From Chromera velia (Eukaryota > Sar > Chromeraceae), in NCBI GenBank assembly GCA_018398765.1, contig JAHBMJ010002853.1, positions 1 to 15,326 of the forward strand: a DNA stretch of 15,326 nt, read 5' to 3'. Below are positions 7,936 to 14,465 of this stretch, in pieces. The stretch's first letter is position 1. Each line of letters begins with the position of its first letter. The notes beneath the pieces were generated by a model. That model did not search any database. It worked only from the letters and a program-made list of their open reading frames with translations, and was not told the origin of the DNA. Position numbers and translations under genes: made by a program.

Positions 7936-8330
7936 GCTTCTTCTGCCTGTTTTTTCCTTTCACCTTGCTTTTCTGTCTTCGGACTTACATTTTCGTGCCT
8001 TTTTCTTTGCTTTCATGTAGCACTCTCTAAGCAGAGCTCACCGCTTTTAGTGAGTGTGTGTGGTTCGTTTTCCGGTATGCCCGACTTAGGCAGCCGTTCG
8101 AAACAATACATCGCCTGGGAGAGAATGCAGGGTTTCTCCCGGTATGCATTGTCCGTAGCTAACACTGCTGGCATGATGCGTCTGCGGCTTTAAAAGTCGT
8201 TTTTTCTGGGTGAGCAGAACAATTCGGAAGATTACTGGAAATTTTTTACAATTTATAGGCACAACATCCGTAAAACATGTGCATTCGTTGAAATAAAAGT
8301 AATCCTATTAGTTTGATCTGATATATTCTT
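7936..8330. other. No recognisable gene
   Basis: Unique sequence. A possible weak hairpin pairs GGGAGA (8118-8123) with TCTCCC (8135-8140). The open frame that crosses it (7489-8193) enters from the polypyrimidine tract and is not convincing. Confidence 0.45.
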
Positions 8331-8332
8331 TA

Positions 8333-8562
8333 TCGCATCCCGGCACCCTGGTGGGCACTTTGTCTACACTTTTTGGTGTATTGAGAAAAAATCCAGATTT
8401 TTGGTGGGCCCACCCCGGCGTGGCATGCCGGAACCAATAGGTGTTTCTGAGTCCGTTTGGACCCAAACTAAGATTCCTTGGTCGCTGGGCCCATACCTTT
8501 CATGACGCGGTCGGGCCAAGCCCATAAGGGCCTTTTGGGGGCATATTGTGCGCCGCCACATA
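8333..8562 (+). repeat. Left terminal inverted repeat
   Basis: It matches the reverse complement of 9845-10084 over its length with scattered substitutions and small indels. Strongly conserved blocks include TTTGTCTACACTTTT, GGAACCAATAGGTGTTTCT, GTCCGTTTGGACCCAAACTA, CATACCTTTCAT and TTGTGCGCCGCCACATA. The block TCCGTTTGGA is itself near-palindromic, which could make a protein-binding or fold-back site. Confidence 0.88.
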
Positions 8563-8588
8563 CGGTGTTGAGCTGTATGTAGGCGGCG
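8551..8588. other. GC-rich subterminal hairpin at the inner edge of the left TIR
   Basis: CGCCGCC then ACATAC (8551-8563) pairs with GTATGT, a bulged A, then GGCGGCG (8575-8588). This gives a 13-bp stem around an 11-base loop. It spans the TIR boundary, so the inner TIR end is itself locally self-complementary. Confidence 0.75.
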
Positions 8589-8644
8589 GTCCCGCTTAAT
8601 TATGGTGGATTTGTACATGAGCGCGTCGCAGTGTGCAGCTCAAG

Positions 8645-8695
8645 GACTCCGGCAAGTAAGAGTCCCGGGTTTGAGCCCTGGTCCGGTCTTTTTTT
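8645..8695 (+). promoter_or_regulatory. tRNA-like T-arm/B-box with Pol III-type T-run (possible SINE remnant)
   Basis: CCGGG-TTTGAGC-CCTGG (8665-8681) forms a 5-bp stem with a 7-base loop like a tRNA T-arm. The loop and its flanks resemble a B-box with one or two changes. Seven bases on, a run of seven T (8689-8695) could terminate Pol III. Just before it, GACTC (8645-8649) pairs with GAGTC (8660-8664), like a variable arm. Upstream GAGCGCGTCG (8620-8629) is reminiscent of a tRNA-derived SINE head, but no good A-box or acceptor stem is found. It is not a functional tRNA; a SINE relic inside the TIR element is the likeliest reading. Confidence 0.4.
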
Positions 8696-8700
8696 GTCTT

Positions 8701-8734
8701 AAATTGCACTTTTCGACTCCAAAAGTGCGAATTT
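8701..8734. other. Imperfect palindrome after the T-run
   Basis: AAATT-GCACTTTT pairs with AAAAGTGC-G-AATTT around the 7-base loop CGACTCC. This is 13 bp of pairing with one bulged G. It follows the tRNA-like module by five bases. Confidence 0.7.
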
Positions 8735-9510
8735 TTGATGCATGCATGCATGTATGTGAGAGTAGCCAAACTTTTGACCATCTGAGAGGTCTTTGGAGGA
8801 CTTGCAAAGCATCTGTACGGCTTGTAGGACTATCTTCGACTCTTTGATCTACTCTGCCTGTGCATTGGCTGGCAGGTTGTCTGTAGATGGGACTTTTGTG
8901 TATGGTCAGGGACTTTTGTGCACTCTCAGTCTGACCGTGTTTGTGTCGATCCGTTCAGCTTCTCTGTTTTCTTTCTATCTAGCCAGCGCTGTCTTAGTTC
9001 CCTCTATGTCCAGCTTCTCTGTTCCTCTGGTAGATTCTCTGCTCCGCTCTGCTTTGGAGAAGGAAGGATGTCTGATCTCTCTGCTCCCTCTGTGTCCGCT
9101 CTTCTCTGTGCCCCTCGGCTGGCCGCCGGCGAGGTTATGCAGGTCTTGATCCTTTGTGACCGGTGTCTGGCGGTCTGGAAAGCGGGAATAGATCCCTTCT
9201 GGTATGTTGACGTGCTTACTGTTTGATCGTGGTTGCTCTGCGGTCCCAATTGGTTACTTTGACTTTGCCTGTGCAGCCTTTTTGCAATTGGTGGCCCCCC
9301 TGGGCTGAGTTCCTATTTGGTGCCTCTAGTTGCAGCAGAGAAGGGCAAGACTGCAAGCACACTCTGTTGACAAAGCTTGGGGATGGACTGAGTTTAGCAC
9401 AATGCTTTTTCTTCGGTTCTGACTTTGAATTACAGTGATGGAGTAGCTTTAGTGCATATGGCTGGGTGACTTGAGCCAGGGCCTGGCGTCCTACTCCGGT
9501 GAAACGAAAA

Positions 9511-9862
9511 TGCATGATGCGGCACCACCTAAGTAGATGCATGTCTGTGTGTTTATCTGCACCTCACCACACCCTTTGGTTGCTGTTTTATGCCGTTTGC
9601 TGTGTTTGATCGCTTTTAGAGATCATTAAGGACTTGTTTTGAGTAGAATTCGTATCTCAGCTTTATGTGGCGGCGCACAATTGATGCATACGGAACCATG
9701 GCGTGCCGCCACCTGAATAGATGCGTGCTTGTGTGTTTGTATGCTCTTTAGCACACCCTTTGGTCGCAGTTTCATGCCATTTGTTCTGTCTGATCGCTTC
9801 TGCAGATCCCACCAGGCTTGTTTGCAATGAAGACACCCCAGACATATGTGGCGGCGCACAAT
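9511..9862 (+). repeat. Diverged tandem duplication, period about 181-184 bp
   Basis: Matching words occur in the same order twice: CCACCT..AGTAGATGC/GAATAGATGC (9525 and 9709), ACCCTTTGGT (9571 and 9755), TGATCGCTT, and GTGGCGGCGCACAAT (9667 and 9848). The second copy runs into the right TIR, so the inner TIR word is present twice on this side. Confidence 0.8.
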
Positions 9863-10084
9863 AGGCCTCCGAGAGACCCTTTTAGGCCTGCCCCGACCGG
9901 TATATGAAAGGTATGGCCCCAGCGACCAAGAAATCTTAGTTTGGGTCCAAACGGACTGAGAAACACCTATTGGTTCCAGCACGCCACACCGGGGTGGGCC
10001 TGTGCAAAATCTGGATTTTTTCTGAAACAAGGGTCCCATAGGAAAAAGTGTAGACAAAATGCCCGCCGGGGAGCCGGGATGCGA
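9845..10084 (-). repeat. Right terminal inverted repeat
   Basis: Inverted partner of 8333-8562. The inner boundary is the word TATGTGGCGGCGCACAAT (9845-9862) and the outer boundary is GGGATGCGA followed by TA. It carries a few bases not in the left copy, hence the longer size. Confidence 0.88.
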
Positions 10085-10086
10085 TA

Positions 10087-10842
10087 TTATGCAACTATAC
10101 ATATCTGATGAACAGGTAATTTTTATATTTAAGTCATGAAAATTAACAAGTTAGTTTATATTAACTATATTTTTATAACATCATAACTAATTATGACTAT
10201 ACTATTTATTAGTTTTGCTGGTATCATTTTGATTTACCCTTCTGAATTTCATATTAACTCCGCTCAAGGGCTATCCAATAAAAAACCTACTTATTAAAAT
10301 CTGTATGCAGGTGAGGGAGGGGGGGGGCATTAGGGGGTGCAGGGGCTCTCCTTTGTAGATACTTCGTACATCTTCTTTATTGCCTTTACTTAAGAAAAAG
10401 ATTTATCACCGATTTGTCCCTCGTACAAAATACAAAACAACATTACATGTACATATTCAGACTGTTCATTTTCTCATGCATGAAACTACGCCCCTCTCCT
10501 TAATATATTACCCTCTTATATTTTTATACTTTTATATCTCCTCTGTATGCATTTTTTATTCATCCTCCTGCATGGCTAAAAACCTTTAGACATGCGTGCC
10601 TTGTTGTATCTAGTCTCTGCAACACGACGCAACTTATAATTGAGCTGATATGCCGACCTTCTGTGAATTGTCCACTGTGCCATATCGTCACCTTCTCACC
10701 CGGCCATCTTTCTGTACCGATCTCAACGCTCCATTCTTCTGGAATCTGGATTCGTTCGTTAGTCTTCGTCGTGTAGCCCTCGATCCTCCAATTCCTCTGA
10801 TCTCTCACATATGATCCTGTAACAAGCCTGGGGGAGGGAGAG
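10087..10842. other. AT-rich spacer upstream of the lipase gene
   Basis: Bases 10087-10310 and 10360-10580 are markedly AT-rich. A G-run cluster at 10315-10345 (runs of at least three G, four times) could form a G-quadruplex. From about 10600 composition becomes balanced. A minus-strand open frame (10560-10982) overlaps lipase exon 1 antisense. No TATA-type promoter can be assigned with confidence. Confidence 0.5.
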
Positions 10843-12489
10843 ATGGGGATGTTCCGCCTGGCACTCATGTGCCAAGTGATGCAGGGGCTTGCCGTTGGCT
10901 CAGAAGAGCTCACCGTTGGTGATGCGCAAGAGACAGGAAGGCAGCTACGTGAGTTGGGGTATGTTGTTGTGTGTTGTCCCACAAGAGTCTGTGCAACCCG
11001 TCTCCTTCATTTGAATGTGAATCCCCGTGTTTTCCCTTGATTCCTGCCGTGTTTTTCTGTCTCGCGGAGTCGATTCGGTGAAATTTTGGCGTATTCAACG
11101 TCGCAGGGGTGCCTGTACGGTGCCTCTATATTGAAATGCTCGTAGGAAATGCTTGTATTTGTTCTGTGATACAGTTGGTGTGGGTTGATACATCTGTAAC
11201 AAACCAACTCAGTCTTCGCCCTCAAACACCGATACCATCTCCACTCTTTTCCTGCAGAGAGTGACCGTCTGCCCCGACGAGAGGACCTGAGGGTGGCCGT
11301 CCGACTCGCCAGACTCCCTGCGTACGGAGAGTCCAGTGTCCAGACAGCAGCCGAGAACTTCGGCCTCCGAGACTGGCAGAGACTCCAGATGTGGGAGGGA
11401 CATGCCGTGGCCTCCAGAGCGTGGCTGCTCAAAAGGGGCAACCTCTGTGTTCTGACTTTCCGGGGTACTGCCCCCGAAGCGTCCGACTGGGACCGAAACC
11501 TTCGGACCTCTGCCGCGGACTTCGAAGTGGCACCCGGAAAGGTCTGCTCGGTCCGCTAGGAGTGCAGCAGGAGCAATTCTTGTGTCTCTCTGTGCGGACA
11601 TGGGATGTGCATTCGTGTGAGCTCATCTTGTGTGTGTGTGTGTGTGTGTGTACAGGTCTGCAAGGCCCACTCGGGTTGGTTGGAGGAATACCGGGAGCTC
11701 AGGGGGGGGATCAGCGAGCCTGCGAGTGCGTGTGCGAGGGATTCTGCTGAGGGTTTGTTGGTCGTGGGGCACAGTCAGGGAGCTGCAGTTGCGCATTTGT
11801 TTGGGCTGGAGGCTGCACACCGTGGGTGGGTTCCTCTAGATAAATTGAAGGTTGTGACGTTCGGGGAGCCTCTGACGACAAAAGACTGTGAGGATCCGGG
11901 TCTATCGAAAGTTCGGGTTGTGACGGCAGCACCTGTGCAGAGACTTGCGGGTGTAAACAGACCACAGGAAATCGACGTCATCGCCTCATTAGGCATCCCA
12001 GGAGGGCAGCACATGGGTCGCACTCTCTTTCTGTTTGCTGGTGGGAATGCGGAGGGATTTCCTCATTCTGAGGGATGGGCTTTCGGTCCTTCGTCTTCTC
12101 AAACGGGGTCTTGGTGGAATTCTCTGGTGAGGTCCCCGAGGGGGTACAGACTCCACTCGATTGATGAGGTGTACGAGAGGGCACTGGACGCACTGTCGGA
12201 GGACAGAGCATACTTTAGAAGTCGGGATTTGACTGCGAGTGAGGTGGGTTCTAAAAATACAGTTGCATGGAGAGAAGCTGTCTTAGAAGCGACAGCGCTG
12301 AGTGCGAGTACGGGTGCGGGTATGCGCGCAAAAGGGAAGGAGGGGGGAGAGCAAGTGATTGGAAGAGCATGCACCGTCAGAATAGGAGGGTATGGTGGAT
12401 TGGCGGAGTGTGTAGCGATAAGTGTTGACATTCATCCATTGATATTCAACATTGACAGAAGATTATTAGTTAGTCCGTTGGAGCCCTGA
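10843..12489 (+). CDS. Class 3 (fungal-type) lipase, three exons
   Basis: Predicted triacylglycerol lipase or esterase of the alpha/beta-hydrolase fold, 407 residues. Exons are 10843-10948, 11258-11541 and 11656-12489. Introns are 309 and 114 bp, both GT-AG. The first donor is GTGAGT, acceptors are CCTGCAG and TACAG, and reading phases join exactly. The ATG at 10843 is the first after an in-frame TGA at 10798. Family features are LTFRGT (residues 101-106, oxyanion region), DWDRNL (112-117), HSGWLEEYR (135-143, the usual HxGF segment), GHSQG with nucleophile Ser170, VTFGEP (197-202), candidate catalytic Asp237 in EIDVI, and candidate His297 in LHSIDEVY. The Ser-Asp and Asp-His spacings (67 and 60) suit the family. 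The N-terminus is mildly hydrophobic but not a clear signal peptide. About 100 residues follow the His, an unassigned tail. An alternative last exon is possible (see 12867-13088). Confidence 0.87.
10949..11257 (+). other. Lipase intron 1 (GT-AG)
   Basis: The donor GTGAGT is perfect. The acceptor follows a T/C-rich run ending CTTTTCCTGCAG. The codon is split C/AG (Gln36), and the joined frame is open through the lipase domain. Confidence 0.85.
11542..11655 (+). other. Lipase intron 2 (GT-AG) with a (TG)n run beside the acceptor
   Basis: The intron is in phase 0, after GGAAAG. A TAG at 11557-11559 would stop read-through. The 3' end carries an alternating GT run (about 11629-11650) in place of a normal pyrimidine tract, just before ACAG. 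The eight bases AGGTCTGC occur at both exon-intron junctions, so the precise boundary is supported by the GT-AG rule and homology rather than by unique sequence. Confidence 0.82.
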
Positions 12490-12866
12490 GGGGTGGCAAG
12501 AACTTGCCATGATCAGTTCTGCCTTGTGGATTTTTTTTGCTTTTTATCTACTGATGTGGACCGAAATGTTCTGATGGGTGTGAGTATTGCAAATTGTTGC
12601 AATCAATTGAGGCATCAATCAGTGTCATCGTGAATGAGCCTGGGTGTGAAACTTCTCTCTACAAAATCTGCGCCTTTCTGTGTCCCCCATCCTCTCCCTA
12701 TCTCTTCCCGCAGTGATTCTGTTCTCAGACTTCCTCGTTGTCTTCTTCCTTGTTCTCCTGCCTTTCTGTTTGTCCGGCAGCGTTTCAAACTTAGGCTCAA
12801 AGATTTATCGTTTTCTTTGTCCCTGTTCTTCTTTATGCCCTTTCTCTCTTGTTTTTCCACTGCCAG
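12490..12866. other. Spacer or intron between lipase exon 3 and the Cys-rich exon
   Basis: No protein-like frame. The last 60 or so bases (about 12808-12866) are a long pyrimidine tract ending CCACTGCCAG, a strong 3' splice site. Two other pyrimidine-AG sites end near 12713 and 12780. If the lipase uses the downstream exon, this is intron; otherwise it holds a 3' UTR and the intron of a separate gene. Confidence 0.5.
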
Positions 12867-13088
12867 GTCGAAGCCTGTCGGGAGAGTGGGAACGGCGACT
12901 GGGGTGCCGTTTTGTGTTTTGCGAAGAAGTTGGGGAGGTGCGGTCGTTGTCTGGAAGACATCGACTGTCTCTCTGGGAGCTGCGCGAGGCGGTTGGTTCT
13001 CGAGCTTTGTACAGGGGAAGACGGGTCGGGCGTGTGGGGGTGTCCTTGGTTCGGCAGGGGGTCGGATGTTGAACCACCCACAGAGTGA
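12867..13088 (+). CDS. Cysteine-rich terminal exon (partial gene or last lipase exon)
   Basis: A phase-0 exon directly after a strong pyrimidine-tract acceptor (CAG at 12864-12866), ending at TGA 13086-13088. The 73 residues contain eight Cys, with CGRCLEDIDCLSGSC in the middle. This C-x2-C-x5-C-x4-C pattern is like small disulphide-rich extracellular repeats of the C..C..D.DC..G.C type. Upstream coding for it is not obvious as a separate gene. Phase-0 donors in lipase exon 3 could join it in frame: GAG TGT before GTAGCG (donor 12412), or GAG CAA before GTGATT (donor 12355). The first would give a protein of about 455 residues and replace the lipase's last 25 residues. Neither donor is strong, so linkage is inference. 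Confidence 0.5.
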   Translation, partial: VEACRESGNGDWGAVLCFAKKLGRCGRCLEDIDCLSGSCARRLVLELCTGEDGSGVWGCPWFGRGSDVEPPTE

Positions 13089-14030
13089 GAGAGTTTGCCG
13101 AGGGTAGCTCGGCAGGGATCCGATGGATGGAAAGGGGGAGGGAGTGCGAGAACGGATCTGAGGAAAGTGATCGGGGGGAGCATTGAGGGCATCGGCAGAC
13201 CGAATTCAAGAGAGAGGCTGACAGAGGAGCGATCGAAAAGCTTGTGCCAAGGTTCATTTGTGTTTATGAGAATGGAAAGAAATACCTGGGCAGAAGCTGC
13301 GTGCAAAATGTCTGTATGCGTCTTCGGAGAGCATTCGGAAGTGCTTCTCTTGTGAGGGAAAAGGGGGTGGACAAGGGGTGCAAAGAGACATTTCAAGTTG
13401 TGTCGTCTGCATGATTCTCAGGAAGACACACAAGCTTGTCCACCTCTTCCGCTTTCTTTCCAGTGTGTTTATTCATTTATCCGTTTTTCTGTCCGAGCAT
13501 CTCGCTGTGTCATTTTCACTTCGACGGCTTCTCTTCTTCTCTTCTGTGTTGATAGTGCTTGTTTTCTTCTCTTCTTTTCCGTTTCTCTCTCTGGGGCCAT
13601 GCGCTCGATCGAAGAGAGCATTTGAGCTTGAAAGAGAAGCTGGAAAAACAAAGAGAAAGCAAGCCAAAAAGATAAAGAAGGAAAATTAAAGCTCACGAAG
13701 AGGCTCGTGCATGAGAGTTTGATAGTAGATCATAATCATAACCCTTATTATACGCCGTTGCCATCGGCCTATATCGGCGTGTTTTAAAGCATTTAACCTT
13801 TGACTCTAGCTGTGGTGACAAGCCTTCTAGTTGGTAATATATTAAGTATAAGAGCTACCACCTGTAGACAAATCGTCCGAGTCTGTAAAGCAGTGTAAAC
13901 CTAGGTCCTACACTGCAAAGCTTCAAATAATGAAAACTCAGGCTAACTTTCTTTCTTTCTTTATATAGAACTTTTAACTTTGCTAGGAAATCGAATCTAC
14001 ATCAAAGGTTCGATCCTAGGTTCGATCTTG

Positions 14031-14032
<2 letters not shown>
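13089..14032. other. No recognisable gene; likely 3' UTR then AT-rich spacer
   Basis: Just after the Cys-rich stop, TGCCGAG-GGTAG-CTCGGCA (13096-13114) forms a 7-bp hairpin. The plus frame 13378-13689 is Phe/Leu/Ser-rich with a Lys-rich tail and looks like chance in a T/C-rich stretch. From 13700 the DNA is AT-rich. GGTTCGATCC at 14008-14017 resembles a Pol III B-box and is followed by a second copy, GGTTCGATC, at 14019-14027, immediately before the first (TGAT)n array. No A-box is seen. Confidence 0.45.
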
Positions 14033-14077
<45 letters not shown>

Positions 14078-14078
14078 T
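14033..14078 (+). repeat. (TGAT)n microsatellite, first array
   Basis: About eleven TGAT/ATTG units, nearly perfect. It is followed by GATTTGAATGAA (14074-14085), a 12-base word repeated at 14127-14138. Confidence 0.95.
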
Positions 14079-14148
14079 GAATGAATTCATCATAAAACGT
14101 TTAGTAAACAACCTAGTCTTTAATTCGATTTGAATGAAGGAGGGGACC

Positions 14149-14155
14149 TGATTGA

Positions 14156-14189
<34 letters not shown>

Positions 14190-14190
14190 A
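14149..14190 (+). repeat. (TGAT)n microsatellite, second array; possible LINE 3' tail
   Basis: About ten units with one extra T. On the minus strand it reads (AATC)n and lies downstream of the LINE stop codon at 14466, so it may be the simple-repeat tail of that element. Confidence 0.9.
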
Positions 14191-14241
14191 TGTTCCGCCC
14201 TAGGGCCTTCCCGCTATGTCTATCTGTCGCCAGAGCTAGCA

Positions 14242-14286
14242 GGGCGGGGCGTTCCCCAGCCTAAGCTGAGGTATCAGACCCCGCCT
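14242..14286 (-). other. Nested GC-rich stem-loop in the putative LINE 3' UTR
   Basis: On the minus strand GGCGGGG (14285-14279) pairs with CCCCGCC (14249-14243). Inside it, CCTCAGC pairs with GCTGGGG (one G-T wobble) around the loop TTAG. That is two stacked stems of 7 bp each, with 7- and 4-base internal gaps. A 3' stem-loop recognised by the reverse transcriptase is known for some LINEs; that role here is inference. Confidence 0.7.
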
Positions 14287-14465
14287 CGGGGCCCGCCAGA
14301 GTCTGTTGCCCTGGCCGCTGCTGCATGATTGTTCGTTGTTCGAGCCACGGCTCTGGATCCGCGTTGGCTTTCCAGCCTGAAAATCGATCTGAAATGGCAT
14401 GTGATTTGGGCTTCCTCGCTCTTTTTATTTGCTTTATCAATCTTCTTCTGCGGCTCCCTCCTTCC

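Larger units (their letters stand above)
8333..10084. mobile_element. TIR element (probably non-autonomous DNA transposon), TA target duplication
   Basis: The first 230 bp (8333-8562) and the last 240 bp (9845-10084) are inverted copies. The outer ends read TCGCATCCCGGC and, at the right, GCCGGGATGCGA. Each end is flanked by TA (8331-8332 and 10085-10086). TA duplication is typical of Tc1/mariner-like elements, but TIRs of this length are not diagnostic. The 1.28-kb interior has no transposase-like frame; the longest plus frame (8793-9149) shows no DDE-type motif. Mobilisation would need a transposase from elsewhere. An alternative is a foldback element or an inverted pair of shorter repeats, but the matching termini and the TA flanks favour a single transposon. 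Confidence 0.8.

Noticed and set aside
7489-8193. 234-codon Phe/Pro/Ser-rich plus frame and a Lys/Arg/Glu-rich minus frame
   Set aside because: They translate the TTCC microsatellite; no domain and no codon constraint.
8620-8690. Functional tRNA gene
   Set aside because: Only a T-arm-like and variable-arm-like stem are present; acceptor stem and A-box are missing.
8793-9149. 118-codon frame inside the TIR element as a transposase
   Set aside because: Leu/Ser-rich, no DDE/D or DNA-binding motif, non-ATG start possible; looks like chance.
12833-13396. 187-codon minus-strand Pro/Ser-rich frame
   Set aside because: Antisense to the Cys-rich exon and its pyrimidine tract; no motif.
13378-13689. 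Plus frame with hydrophobic segments and a Lys-rich tail
   Set aside because: T/C-rich sequence gives Phe/Leu/Ser codons by chance; no homology recognised.
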